Shown here: piece by piece, positions 19,478 through 29,892 of the stretch
Layout of the letters: every line of letters begins with the position of its first letter
Numbering within the stretch: the first letter of the stretch is position 1
Assembly (NCBI GenBank): GCA_025736915.1
Contig: CP107049.1
Location: 62,001 to 126,000 of the forward strand
Length of the DNA stretch: 64,000 nucleotides
Direction: 5' to 3'
From: Acinetobacter nosocomialis
GTDB lineage: Bacteria; Pseudomonadota; Gammaproteobacteria; Pseudomonadales; Moraxellaceae
Notes under the pieces: generated by a model
Databases searched by the model: none
Told to the model about the DNA's origin: nothing
The model's input: only the letters and a program-made list of their open reading frames with translations
Position numbers and translations under genes: made by a program

Positions 19478-21037
19478 TTACATCATCCATTCAATAGGCA
19501 GATAAGAAACAGCTTTAATCATTGTTCTTTGAAAGCGACTAGTTCCCGGGTCTTTATCATATTCAATAACTTGCCCATTTGACTGATAATCTAGCCAGAT
19601 AATTTGCCCTTGGCTATTTAGTTTTAGTTGATAGGCTACTTGCGGCAAATGCCGATCTAACATAACGGAAATTTGGGTTTGTAATTGGTTAGACTCAATC
19701 ACTAAGCCAACTTCAGTATTTAAGTAAGTAGAGCGGGGGTCGAAGTTAAAAGAACCAATAAATACTTTGCCGTCTACATCAAAAAATTTAGCATGCAAAC
19801 TTGATTTGTTTTTACCTTTTGCTGGTATAACACTACCCGTTACAATTTCGTACCATGTTCTACGTCGCCGTTCTAACACAGGTTTAAACTCGTAAAGCTC
19901 AATGCCATTTTTAAGCATTTCTACGCGGTATTGGCTATAAAAAGCATGTACGATCGCAACATCGTTCGCAGCAAAAGAGTTGGTTAAAGCACGAACTTTG
20001 ATTCCTTGAACTCGCAGTTGCTTTAAATAATAAGTACCCTGTTGTGTTGGTACAAAATAAGCCGAAGCGAGTTCTAAGTGCTGCTTAGGTTTACCCATAA
20101 TAGACATGACTTGCCCATAAAGCATTTCATGTTCAGTTGCAGTACCCAAAATCTTCTTGGGCGAGTCTGCTACAAAGTGTGCTTTAGACCACTGAATAGG
20201 GTTATGCTCTAAAAGCTCTTTTAAATAGCTCTGCGCATCATAAAGCTTATCTTCAGTGAGGCTATGGTCTTCATGGTGTAATTGTTCATAATGCTCTCTT
20301 AAAGCTTTTAAATGATGCTCAGCACAAGTTCCAATAATGTCAGTTGCATTTACACTTAAGGTACTTTCCCAAAAATCGGCAAATACAGCTTGGGCATGCC
20401 TTACGGCGTCTCCATAGAACAAAATATCCATATCTGTAAATTGAAACTTACTGCTTGCTTCAAAGTATTCACTACTAATATTTCTACCGCCTGTTACTGC
20501 AATCGAAGCATCTGCAATAATGAGCTTGTTATGCATGCGGTGATTTACTTTTTTGAACCGAAAAATATAGTCAAAAATGCGTAGATATCGAAACTTATAA
20601 GGATTAAATAATCTAATTTCAAAATTGGTATGCTGTGAGAGAGTTCTTAATATGCCATCAAGTTTTATGCCGTTTTGATCATCAATTAACAGTCGAACTT
20701 TTATTCCTCGATCTGCTGCCTTAAGCAATTCATGCAAAATGAGGTTACCCACAAAATCATTGGTCCAAATATAATATTGTAGATCTATCGTTTCCTTGGC
20801 ATTTCTAATTAAATAGATACGTGAGGCAATACTCATAAATGCATCATCAAGGGCTACAAAGGCGGTAAGACCCTGACGCGTTTTTTCTTCTGCTGCATCA
20901 TCATTCAACCAGTTATTTGTCTTTATCACTATATCTTTCTCATTAGGATCGTATCTATCTGTATAAGAAGGTAAATCAGTAAAACCCCAAGCACTTAAGG
21001 CCATATTACTATACTGTTGATATAGCTGATTGATCAT
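19478..21037 (-). CDS. Phospholipase D / cardiolipin synthase-like protein
   Basis: 519 residues with two HKD motifs. The first is HNKLIIADASIAVTGGRN (about residue 170) and the second is HAKFFDVDGKVFIGSFNFDPRS (about residue 410); both have the full HxKxxxxD. IDLQYYIWTNDFVG and RGIKVRLLIDDQNG are typical of the ClsC/YmdC branch. The family transfers phosphatidyl groups (cardiolipin synthesis) or hydrolyses phospholipids. There is no signal peptide or transmembrane segment, so it is probably peripheral at the inner membrane. Acinetobacter has several PLDs, some linked to virulence. Confidence 0.9.
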   Translation of the reverse strand: MINQLYQQYSNMALSAWGFTDLPSYTDRYDPNEKDIVIKTNNWLNDDAAEEKTRQGLTAFVALDDAFMSIASRIYLIRNAKETIDLQYYIWTNDFVGNLILHELLKAADRGIKVRLLIDDQNGIKLDGILRTLSQHTNFEIRLFNPYKFRYLRIFDYIFRFKKVNHRMHNKLIIADASIAVTGGRNISSEYFEASSKFQFTDMDILFYGDAVRHAQAVFADFWESTLSVNATDIIGTCAEHHLKALREHYEQLHHEDHSLTEDKLYDAQSYLKELLEHNPIQWSKAHFVADSPKKILGTATEHEMLYGQVMSIMGKPKQHLELASAYFVPTQQGTYYLKQLRVQGIKVRALTNSFAANDVAIVHAFYSQYRVEMLKNGIELYEFKPVLERRRRTWYEIVTGSVIPAKGKNKSSLHAKFFDVDGKVFIGSFNFDPRSTYLNTEVGLVIESNQLQTQISVMLDRHLPQVAYQLKLNSQGQIIWLDYQSNGQVIEYDKDPGTSRFQRTMIKAVSYLPIEWMM

Positions 21038-21471
21038 GTAAGCATTTAATTCGCATCCAAGTTAGAGCTATCTGAGCATTCTTATATTCAATTTATATGT
21101 CAAAAATCACAATAACTGTATGATTTTGTTGTACTCTAAAAAACCATAAAATTAAAATTTATATAAAACAATGTATTAAATGATATTTTTAAAACATCAC
21201 AAGAGGTCTATTCAATGATCATTTTGCCAATGTGAGCTGCATTTTACTGCAAGAAATTATTTCGATAATTTAGGAGTTTTAGCGATAAAATAGTGTCGTA
21301 ATTCTCATTATTTTTATAAGTTGTGCTTTAATAAATAATCGAGCTGCACAAATTCACATTACTTACAATGAGGTCACTAACAACTACATTAAAACACATG
21401 ATTTCTATCATACTTCCTTAAAAAGCTGAGTAAGCAACCTCCCAAGAATAGGAAGGAAAAGGAGATAGGAA
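21038..21471. other. Intergenic region without a gene
   Basis: This 434-bp AT-rich stretch lies between the divergent phospholipase gene and the unknown 155-residue gene. I see promoters neither strong nor absent, and no ORF or repeat. Confidence 0.4.
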
Positions 21472-21939
21472 ATGCCACAATATTTAATGATTGCTGAAAA
21501 GGTACATAAGAAAATTGAAGAACAAGATCTTTTCTCGGATAGTCCCACGGAACACCTGAATAACTTAATAGGCGTAATCCGTAAAGAAATTAAAGACACT
21601 AAATTTAAGCTTAAATATAACTTTATCGACTTCGAAGAATATCTGACAAAACCACTAGATGAATGCGCCGTTAAGATTGATATTAGTCTAATGCCTAGTC
21701 ATAAAAATAAGGATGAATATATTTTATGGTTAGCAGGATTTATAGAAAAAATGACTACAGGTGGGGAGACACAACTTCCGCCTATTTCAAAATTTATTCC
21801 TCCAGATTTTAAATTTAATAGTGAGTTTGATAACTTTAAAAGTTCATCAGTGACGGCACAGACAAGTGATGATGGTGAACTCATCATCAACTACTTTAAA
21901 TCAGAAGCTTTTATAAAAATGATAAAAGAAGAAAAATAA
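21472..21939 (+). CDS. Unknown protein, copy 1 of a duplicated family
   Basis: 155 residues with no signal peptide or membrane segment. It opens MPQYLMIAEKVHKKIEEQ and has a core pattern: LNNLIGVIRKEIKDTKFKLKYNFIDF, then KIDISLMPSHKNKDEYILWLAGFIEKMT. The same core recurs in the gene at 22726. Its C-terminal 50 residues (PPISKFIPPDF onward) are not in the other copy. Shine-Dalgarno AAGGAGATAG directly precedes the ATG, and the same leader is used by the second copy. I recognise no domain. Confidence 0.7.
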   Translation: MPQYLMIAEKVHKKIEEQDLFSDSPTEHLNNLIGVIRKEIKDTKFKLKYNFIDFEEYLTKPLDECAVKIDISLMPSHKNKDEYILWLAGFIEKMTTGGETQLPPISKFIPPDFKFNSEFDNFKSSSVTAQTSDDGELIINYFKSEAFIKMIKEEK

Positions 21940-21987
21940 CTTAAAGAATATAGAAGTGTTTCCACCACACTTCTATGTATCGCTGTC

Positions 21988-22023
21988 AAAATTCAGCGAC
22001 CGCCTTCTGGGGCGGTTTTTTTT
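21988..22023 (+). terminator. Rho-independent terminator
   Basis: The stem ACCGCC / GGCGGT has a short TTCTGG loop and a T8 run. A second small hairpin (GAAGTGT / ACACTTC) lies just before it. It ends the transcript of the 155-residue gene. Confidence 0.9.
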
Positions 22024-22316
22024 GACCTTAACAATCTATGTTGATATGGATCTATTCACATAAGTTTTCACTGTGTACATAATTCGCTTGTTCCCTATAA
22101 AAACAGATACAGAAATCAATGTTAGTTTTTAATTATCTTCATTCATGAAGGAGATATAGAAATTTTAAAATACATTCTTTTCAATTGAACCCGAGCTTTT
22201 CTCGTATTTTTCAAAAAAGATAGGGTAAAAGGCTCTCTTGTAGACAGTTTAGTCTAGATGTATTCTGAACCTATAAAGAACTTTCATATGTGTTGGTTTT
22301 TTAAAAGGAGGTGTCT

Positions 22317-22451
22317 ATGCTCCATAATTTTAGACAGTTTTTCTGTATGCACATCTGGGAATACGACTTTGATATTTCACATGATGAAGTTAGAGAGTGC
22401 AGGAAATGTGGGAAAATTCATAAGATGAAGAATTCCCATAAAATGACTTAA
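22317..22451 (+). CDS. 44-residue zinc-ribbon-like peptide
   Basis: It starts at ATG 22317 after a near-ideal Shine-Dalgarno (AAAGGAGG, six bases before). The peptide carries Cys10-x-His12-x-Trp14 and Cys28-x-x-Cys31-Gly-Lys. This is a four-ligand metal-binding arrangement (CxH ... CxxC) resembling small phage-type zinc-ribbon proteins. The tail is basic (KIHKMKNSHK), which suggests nucleic-acid contact. It lies between two copies of an unknown duplicated gene and is followed by a 12-bp hairpin. The function is unknown. Confidence 0.65.
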   Translation: MLHNFRQFFCMHIWEYDFDISHDEVRECRKCGKIHKMKNSHKMT

Positions 22452-22493
22452 GATTAAAGTATTATACTTTTAATCATATTAAGTAAATTAAAG

Positions 22494-22526
22494 ATAAGCT
22501 CAATAATTTAAAAGTATTGAGCTTAT
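22494..22526. terminator. Hairpin after the zinc-ribbon ORF
   Basis: A perfect 12-bp stem ATAAGCTCAATA / TATTGAGCTTAT has a 9-nt loop and a poor T-run. A similar GATAAGCTCA / TGAGCTTATC stem occurs at 42382-42423. Confidence 0.55.
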
Positions 22527-22725
22527 TTATGATTCATATAAAACCTATTAATTTACTTGGAATATAAATTAAAGTAGATCACAATTTAAAATAATAAATG
22601 GTTTCAACTTACATAATTTTGTATTAAATTTAAAAATAAATAACATTTTAATAAAAACTAAAAACTTATTTTTATAACTTTGATTTTATACTCATATTTT
22701 ATAAGAAATTAATAAGGAGATAGAA

Positions 22726-23091
22726 ATGCCAAAATACTTACTATTAGCAGAAAAAATTTCTAAAAATATTAAACAAGATCACACGAACAATCATCTGAAA
22801 AACTTAAATAATTTAATTATAGAAATAAAAAAAGCTATTATGGGTACTGAGTTGAAGTTTTTATATAATTTTTTTGATTTCGGAGGTGCTCTTCTTAACT
22901 TTCAAGAGGAACTACCTTTTAAGTTTGATATTAGTTTGCTTCCCAACTATAAAAGTGAGGAAGATTTTATTTTATGGTTAGCAGATTTCATTGATCGAAT
23001 CACTATCGATACAAGTAAAGGAGATTACACAATAAAAAAGAGGTTAGCCATTCCCAGCTCTATTGTTGAAAAACTGATATGCAGACCTTAA
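22726..23091 (+). CDS. Unknown protein, copy 2 of a duplicated family
   Basis: 121 residues, similar to the 155-residue protein at 21472: MPKYLLLAEKISKNI, KNLNNLIIEIKKAI, FLYNFFDF, FDISLLPNYKSEEDFILWLADFIDRIT. It is shorter, with a different C-terminus (TIKKRLAIPSSIVEKLICRP). The same AAGGAGATAG leader precedes the ATG. There is no signal peptide or known domain. Divergence between the copies is considerable, so the duplication is old. Confidence 0.65.
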   Translation: MPKYLLLAEKISKNIKQDHTNNHLKNLNNLIIEIKKAIMGTELKFLYNFFDFGGALLNFQEELPFKFDISLLPNYKSEEDFILWLADFIDRITIDTSKGDYTIKKRLAIPSSIVEKLICRP

Positions 23092-23122
23092 CCATATAGC
23101 TATTTCTAATAAATAAAAATAT

Positions 23123-23157
23123 AAAAAGAACTGCCTTACTTATCGGCAGTTCTTTTT
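23123..23157. terminator. Bidirectional terminator
   Basis: The stem AAAAAGAACTGCC / GGCAGTTCTTTTT has a 9-nt loop. It lies between the convergent unknown gene (+) and catalase-like gene (-). Confidence 0.9.
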
Positions 23158-23183
23158 ATATTTAAGTGATGACTACTTGATTT

Positions 23184-24344
23184 CTAAGGTTCTTGTCGAG
23201 GTGCAGAGTTCATGTCATGTCTGACTTTACTTATATTTTCATAAATAACTTTACGCATTCTATTTATTGCACCTAAAGGTTTATGTTCAGGTAAAGCATG
23301 CCAAGGCGTAAAGGAAAGATTTTCACAAAATTGATTTTGTTCAGGCGTATCAAAGTTTTGCTTTGGAATACGAATAGTCGCAACTTGATAAAAAGGTGCT
23401 TCTTTTTCTTTCCATTCTGTCATTGCATCTTCAACTTGCATTTGAGTTGAAGTTCTTGGTTGTATTAAAAATTCCATACAAACCTCTTGCTTCTGCAAGC
23501 TATCTTTTAAAGCCTCTCTTAAAAAATTATGGTTTGGATGATCAGGTAGAGCTGTAGACACCGCTGAGCAATTTCTTACAGAGTACTTAACAGCTTGACG
23601 GTCACTACCCAAACCGAGTTGATAGGGCACCATTGACCAGTAGCGTGCATATAAAGGATTAGAAATTTTAGAATTACGCGCTCCTACGGCATTCATTGTT
23701 CCCTTAATCCCTAAAGCAAACGGAATATGAAACTTTCTAAGAGTACTTTTACTATTAATATCGTGTATAAAAGAAAGATATCTTTGCCCATCATTCACAA
23801 AAAAGACTGGGTGATTGATCATAATAAAATCTTGGGTTGTGGCTTCTTTTTCACTTTCTAAAATTTTCTCGCCGGGTACACCTAAGACTTTTATAGCCAT
23901 GCCACGGGCATCTTTTTCAATATCCGCTTGAGAGGCATCCTTGGATGCATTCGAAAAGCGAATCCACGCCTCATAGCTTTTATCGGGAACAAATACACCT
24001 TTTGCGAGTTGAGTTGGAATATTTTTAAGTACATGAAACTCGGTACGAACACAGCCATGTGCTTTCGGATGTGCATCTCTTAAGGCTTGGCCTGATGAGT
24101 ATTCTTTTCGGATAGATTCTTCAATAACTGTCGATATTTGTTGTGCTGTCAGCTTTTCATTTGGCTGAAGTTTTTCACCCAAATACGTGTCTGGCTCTGG
24201 GTAAGATTTTGCAATACTAGAAGAAATAACAGTAGGTTTAGTATTCTTATAAAATGCGTTATCGTTGCAACCACTTAATAATGATAGCGCTGGAGTAAAA
24301 ATAAGTAATACTCTAAAGTGCCTTAATTGAGAAAAATTTGGCAT
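23184..24344 (-). CDS. Catalase-family lipoprotein
   Basis: 386 residues. It has a lipoprotein signal with lipobox LLSGC (Cys26). The mature part is a distant catalase-fold haem protein of the short, y4iL-like group. The distal histidine is His96 in HGCVRTEFHVL. Other conserved parts are IRFSNAS, DARGMAIKVLGV, DFIMINHPVFFVND and ARYWSMVPYQLG. The C-terminal LSFTPWHALPEHKPLGAINRMRKVIY is shared with this family and lipoxygenase-linked catalases. It should sit in the periplasmic face of a membrane. Whether it acts on peroxide or lipid hydroperoxides is unknown. Confidence 0.82.
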   Translation of the reverse strand: MPNFSQLRHFRVLLIFTPALSLLSGCNDNAFYKNTKPTVISSSIAKSYPEPDTYLGEKLQPNEKLTAQQISTVIEESIRKEYSSGQALRDAHPKAHGCVRTEFHVLKNIPTQLAKGVFVPDKSYEAWIRFSNASKDASQADIEKDARGMAIKVLGVPGEKILESEKEATTQDFIMINHPVFFVNDGQRYLSFIHDINSKSTLRKFHIPFALGIKGTMNAVGARNSKISNPLYARYWSMVPYQLGLGSDRQAVKYSVRNCSAVSTALPDHPNHNFLREALKDSLQKQEVCMEFLIQPRTSTQMQVEDAMTEWKEKEAPFYQVATIRIPKQNFDTPEQNQFCENLSFTPWHALPEHKPLGAINRMRKVIYENISKVRHDMNSAPRQEP

Positions 24345-24527
24345 TCATTGCTCCTTATTGCAAAGTCCACTTTAGAATTAAAATAATGTGTTATTTTCAT
24401 ATTATTTTAAAGACAATAAGAATTATCTACTGTTAATAGATTAAACTCAATTGTTACTTATCTGAACAATATAAATAAAATTATTATTTAATATAAAACT
24501 TCTTAAAACCATTAAGAGCAATATGAC

Positions 24528-26399
24528 ATGATAAATAATTCAGAAAATGTACAAAATAATTCTACTGTTTCACCTTATCCAATTACTCAAAATATACTTA
24601 TTGATCGGTTCAGCCCAAGCTATTGGAGAATAGATGGCCCACAAAGCATGTCTTTTGCTATTACCAATTATGGCAATGGTTTTGAAGCATCTTTCCGCTC
24701 ACGCATGACCACAGACTTAGCTGGTATTAGTTGGGACTCTTACGACTCTAAAGATCATAAATTACTAGCTTATGAAACCAAGTATAGCTATTCGGGTGTG
24801 GTTTGGGACTTTGACATTGAGCTGTCACCCTCTATGCCTGTTTTAAATAATGAGTCATTAACCCCAACTTTAACGGTTTACTATAACGATAATGGGGTAG
24901 ATAAAATTGCGTATATTGTTTTGTTCAACTATGCGAATACTCCATCTTCAAGATCTGCCCATATTCATATTAACTGGGATACAGTCAAAGCAGGCTTCTC
25001 GGCCACAGATAGCTTTCCGGTGACCAATATTCAGCGAATTTCATTTTCAGCGTTTACAAGTAGCTATAACGCACACTCATCATTACCTTTAAGTCAGGCG
25101 GAAGATGGTTATATTCGAATTACCAATTCAGTCGTCACAGGGGCAAATGCCCAGTTAAATCTAAGCCGAGTGGTTGTACCTCAGCATAATTATGGTTTAT
25201 GTACCAGCTATGACGACCATTACGATCTGAATCCACAACGAATCGTCGATAACATGGCTGCTTTGGGATATCACGGTTTTATTAACCATTATTGTGGCAT
25301 GTCACACTATCCTGAAATGATCTGGAGAAGTGATATTAATAGATTCCAGATTCCAGACACATTAGTGACCGGACAAGATGTTGTTAACCCATGTACCCGT
25401 AAATGGCATGAGAAATATGCCCAAGCTCTGCATAATGCAAATATGCAACCCGTTTTTGGGGTAAGTTTTGAAATGTATTCGCTAGGCGCAAATGAGTTTT
25501 GGGCACAGCGTGACTGGAATAGTAATTTGGGTAAAACAGGCTACCAGCCTCCAAGTTATTTCTTCAGTTTAAGTGATCAAAATGCTTTGGCATACTTACA
25601 TAAAGTTTTTATTGAGTTTGCAGATACCATGGTGACGGGTGGATGTGATGTCAACATGCAAATTGGTGAGCCTTGGTGGTGGTATAACACTGATACTAAT
25701 TTACCATGTGTCTATGATTATCCAACCAAGTTAGCTTTTAATGCAGATACAGGTTTATATGCACCAGACTTAGGAACAATCTATGAGGCGATGAATAAAA
25801 CAGGAACACCGTATGATGAATTTAAAACATGGTTAAGAAATAAGTTAGGGCAGACCTGCCAAGATATCCGAACAGCGATTAAAGCAAAATATGCAAATGC
25901 CCAAGTGTGTCCATTAATCTTTTTCCCATCTATTCGTTCTCCAATACAAACCCTAGCAACTTATATCAACTATCCAAGTGAGCATTATTCATACCCTCAT
26001 TTTGATTACATTATGACTGAAGCCTATGATTGGCTTTTAGAAGCAAAACTAGATTTAGCCCATCAAGCTGTTTCACAAATACCAACTCAAGATTTAAATT
26101 ATCCTGCAAATAAAGTCGCTTATTTATCTGGTTTTGTACCCGATGCATCTATTGCTTATATCTATGGGTTTGATAAAAACAAGCCTTATCGAACGCCAAT
26201 CTGGCAACGGATTTTTGGGGATATGAAAAACAACTTATCGCTTGGTCTAATGAAGCAATTTATCTGGGCATACCCGCAAGTAATGTTTGATTCCATAACA
26301 ATTGATACGACTCAAGCACCAGACGGGTTCTTTGTTGAAAATACTCTCTATACACCTATTAGCGATAACACACCATATCCACCGGATATTTACCTATAA
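24528..26399 (+). CDS. Orphan protein resembling phage tail / TIM-barrel domain proteins
   Basis: 623 residues with no signal peptide or membrane segment. The first 220 residues are rich in Ser, Asn and aromatic residues and look like a beta-sandwich. From about residue 225 (NYGLCTSYDDHYDLNPQRIVDNMAALGYHGFINHYCG) the pattern suits a (beta/alpha)8 barrel. Recurring features are QPVFGVSFEMYS, VNMQIGEPWWWY, YIMTEAYDW and FIWAYPQVMFDS. Acidic residues in QIGEPWW and MTEAYDW could be catalytic. The barrel resembles the TIM-barrel-like domain of gene-transfer-agent and phage tail proteins, but no phage genes are near. The function is unknown. Confidence 0.6.
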   Translation: MINNSENVQNNSTVSPYPITQNILIDRFSPSYWRIDGPQSMSFAITNYGNGFEASFRSRMTTDLAGISWDSYDSKDHKLLAYETKYSYSGVVWDFDIELSPSMPVLNNESLTPTLTVYYNDNGVDKIAYIVLFNYANTPSSRSAHIHINWDTVKAGFSATDSFPVTNIQRISFSAFTSSYNAHSSLPLSQAEDGYIRITNSVVTGANAQLNLSRVVVPQHNYGLCTSYDDHYDLNPQRIVDNMAALGYHGFINHYCGMSHYPEMIWRSDINRFQIPDTLVTGQDVVNPCTRKWHEKYAQALHNANMQPVFGVSFEMYSLGANEFWAQRDWNSNLGKTGYQPPSYFFSLSDQNALAYLHKVFIEFADTMVTGGCDVNMQIGEPWWWYNTDTNLPCVYDYPTKLAFNADTGLYAPDLGTIYEAMNKTGTPYDEFKTWLRNKLGQTCQDIRTAIKAKYANAQVCPLIFFPSIRSPIQTLATYINYPSEHYSYPHFDYIMTEAYDWLLEAKLDLAHQAVSQIPTQDLNYPANKVAYLSGFVPDASIAYIYGFDKNKPYRTPIWQRIFGDMKNNLSLGLMKQFIWAYPQVMFDSITIDTTQAPDGFFVENTLYTPISDNTPYPPDIYL

Positions 26400-26437
26400 G
26401 TAAAAATAAGCTGGTTATAAGTTAATGATTTGATAAG

Positions 26438-26470
26438 AAACCTCTTCAAGTAAGGGGTTTTCTTGTTTTT
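26438..26470 (+). terminator. Rho-independent terminator
   Basis: The stem AAACCTCTT / AAGGGGTTT (one G-U) has a 5-nt loop and a T-rich tail, 40 bp after the orphan gene. Confidence 0.7.
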
Positions 26471-26608
26471 TAAATGTAGGCTTGCCTAGACGTACTTGAC
26501 TGGCTATGCTGTGATGGATTGTCATGAAAGCCAATTTAATTTAAGCAAAATTAAGCTCTTGTATTACAGATATATAATCTATTTTGCTCGACTATAAATA
26601 CCGAATGA

Positions 26609-27736
<1,128 letters not shown>

Positions 27737-27743
27737 ATGAAAT

Positions 27744-27779
27744 AAAAAAAGGGCTGTTGTGATTCAGCCCTTTTTTTAC
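27744..27779. terminator. Rho-independent terminator after frmA
   Basis: The stem AAAGGGCTG / CAGCCCTTT with an 8-nt loop has A and T runs at both sides, so it works for both converging genes. Confidence 0.93.
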
Positions 27780-27797
27780 GCTTCATAGTTTTATATT

Positions 27798-28769
27798 TCA
27801 AATAGCATTGCCACACATGTCAGTTGTACCCTGAGGGTAGTTGAACTGTAGAGCATTACGGTCTGTAATTAGTTCACTCGACAACTCTTGGCCGAATAAT
27901 TGATTAGAATATATTCCTATACTACTTGAGACAGAAAAACGTATATTCTCAAGTGGAGCAGGCAAAGTAGATTGATACCCCTGATCAACACCATTTATAA
28001 TAAAGCCAACCTGCTTAGTGTTCTGATTAATATATATACCTAATCTTTGGTATCCATTTGAATTGTTTGTCATATTTTGACCCTTATGGTATGGATTGTC
28101 AGGGCCGCTGTCATCACTAAGTCGGTAGGCTACATAATAGTGTAATCTAGCTGGATTCTCACCAAAATCTGGGTCATACCCCCCCATATCAAACCAATAG
28201 TTGGATCTAATTGTATAACCATTATTTGTTATCCCACTAAATCCGATGCCAGAGTGGTAATAACTAGAATTTCCAAGTGATGAGCTCCCAAGAGTTGATG
28301 TTGGAATTTTAAGTTCCATTTCAAATGCAACAATACCCGTGTGAGGTATCATTAAATCACCAATTTCATTAATCGAATTCGGACTATCTATTTTACTTGT
28401 AGCTACATAATCTACGTAGCTATACTCACTTTGTAACCTAGGTTCCACTTTAAAACCAAATTTTTGGCCATTTATCGATGGGAATATTTTCTTAGGAAAA
28501 TCAGGGTATTCATTATTCCATACATCGAAATCTTCTTGAGTTACGTCAAAATTATATTTGCAGACTGGGGCAGAATTAAGGGAGTTAGTTTGAGCCAGCA
28601 GCATTTGAGTTGTCAATTTTTTATTCTTTGTAGTTGATGAAATGCTTTTAGATGCGACTTTTTGGTTGGATTCATTACGCGATGTTGTATTGGTATTATC
28701 AGAAGATACTTCATACATGGCCCAGCATAATGTAATTGCACTAACTGCAACGATACCTATTTTTTTCAT
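27798..28769 (-). CDS. Secreted protein of unknown function (DUF4882-like)
   Basis: 323 residues. The N-terminal hydrophobic segment MKKIGIVAVSAITLCWAMY is a Sec signal or anchor, followed by a Ser/Thr/Asn/Lys-rich linker to about residue 65. The main domain starts CKYNFDVTQEDFDVWNNEYP and ends with NYPQGTTDMCGN, so a disulphide may tie the ends. Gly/Asn/Tyr-rich beta content (SSYYHSGIGFSG, YQRLGIYINQNTKQVGFIINGVDQG) suggests a jelly-roll lectin-like fold. From memory this matches Acinetobacter DUF4882 proteins; I cannot confirm that here. It lies just downstream of the fimbrial operon on the same strand. Confidence 0.6.
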   Translation of the reverse strand: MKKIGIVAVSAITLCWAMYEVSSDNTNTTSRNESNQKVASKSISSTTKNKKLTTQMLLAQTNSLNSAPVCKYNFDVTQEDFDVWNNEYPDFPKKIFPSINGQKFGFKVEPRLQSEYSYVDYVATSKIDSPNSINEIGDLMIPHTGIVAFEMELKIPTSTLGSSSLGNSSYYHSGIGFSGITNNGYTIRSNYWFDMGGYDPDFGENPARLHYYVAYRLSDDSGPDNPYHKGQNMTNNSNGYQRLGIYINQNTKQVGFIINGVDQGYQSTLPAPLENIRFSVSSSIGIYSNQLFGQELSSELITDRNALQFNYPQGTTDMCGNAI

Positions 28770-28866
28770 AGATGTTCCTATAAAGTTAAGTATTAAATTT
28801 TTAGAAAGTAGTGATAAAGTAAAATTTATTATTAATATTTAATTGATTGAAATTATTAGGTTTATA

Positions 28867-28900
28867 AACTATTGAATATGATTAATCATATTCAATAGTT
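28867..28900 (-). terminator. Fimbrial operon terminator formed over the adhesin stop codon
   Basis: A perfect 15-bp stem (AACTATTGAATATGA / TCATATTCAATAGTT) has a 4-nt TTAA loop containing most of the stop codon at 28882-28884. The last adhesin codons therefore form one arm. Downstream on the minus strand the sequence is T/A-rich. Confidence 0.7.
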
Positions 28901-29892
28901 ACAGTTGCCATAGCACGAACTTTACCAGGTGTAACATTCGTTGCTGTTTGATAGTAGCGAGCAGTCATAGGTACGTTATATTGAAGTGTCTGATTAGAAG
29001 ACAATGTACCTAAAGCAAGCTTGTCGCCTTTTTTGATAACCTGATTTTTATTTTGATAGTTCCATAGTAACTGTACGCCAACACCATTTGCTTTTTCAGA
29101 AGCAGCTGCAGTATTTGCTAAAACCTGATTGTTTATTCCATCTTGCGTAAAGTCATAAGTTAAACTAATAAGGTTTTTCTCTTCATAACCAGTAGGGTTG
29201 ATACCACCATTACATAGAATGTTCATATCAAAAGTTTGTTCACCTTGAGTTGAACCTACTCCCTTGAAGCCAGCTTTAGTAACTGTTGGTAGTTGTACAA
29301 CCTTGTTAATGTTACCTTGAATTTCACACGAAGACGAAGCAATCGTAATCGCGTTGGCATTAACAGTACTTGTTAAGAAAGGTTTATCTGGAAAACCTCG
29401 GACATAATAGCTACTGTATCTACCAGGTACTAAAGTCCCAGAACCTGTTTGTGATGCAATTTTAATGATTTCCACCACAAAATAACCCGACGCTAAAAAA
29501 CGTCTACCAGATATTCCACCGCGTTGATAAGGGTAATAACCAGAAAAGTTCGCATTATTTTCTGCTTCACGGTACAGGCGAATACCAATACCCGGAATAT
29601 TCGTGGTATAGATGCTATTGCCTAAAGAGCTTAATGGATAAGCTTGCGTTAATTCAGCAATTACTGAATCCGTATAATCACAATACCAAGCTTCTGTACC
29701 GTTACTACTAATAGGAAAAGTCGCTTTTCTTAAAACTGCACCGACTGGGTCGCTAGGGCGCACAACGACACGACCCACCGCCATAAGAACATCATTGGGC
29801 TTATAGTTAACTATCGTACAGGCTGCATTAGCTTCACCATACACACCAAAGCCAGCGGTAAATAGAGCACCCGTTAATAATATTCTTTTCAT
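28882..29892 (-). CDS. Fimbrial tip adhesin
   Basis: 336 residues with a signal peptide (MKRILLTGALFTAGFGVYGEANA). It has two domains: an N-terminal receptor-binding half with cysteines (ACTIVNYKPND, AWYCDYTD) and a C-terminal pilin domain (ASSSCEIQGNINKVVQLPTVTKAGF through to VRAMATVTIEYD). The latter has the disulphide and donor-strand-compatible groove of type 1 fimbrial proteins. This FimH/PapG-like layout and its place last in the operon indicate the tip subunit. Its start overlaps the usher stop by 4 bp. The receptor is unknown. Confidence 0.85.
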   Translation of the reverse strand: MKRILLTGALFTAGFGVYGEANAACTIVNYKPNDVLMAVGRVVVRPSDPVGAVLRKATFPISSNGTEAWYCDYTDSVIAELTQAYPLSSLGNSIYTTNIPGIGIRLYREAENNANFSGYYPYQRGGISGRRFLASGYFVVEIIKIASQTGSGTLVPGRYSSYYVRGFPDKPFLTSTVNANAITIASSSCEIQGNINKVVQLPTVTKAGFKGVGSTQGEQTFDMNILCNGGINPTGYEEKNLISLTYDFTQDGINNQVLANTAAASEKANGVGVQLLWNYQNKNQVIKKGDKLALGTLSSNQTLQYNVPMTARYYQTATNVTPGKVRAMATVTIEYD

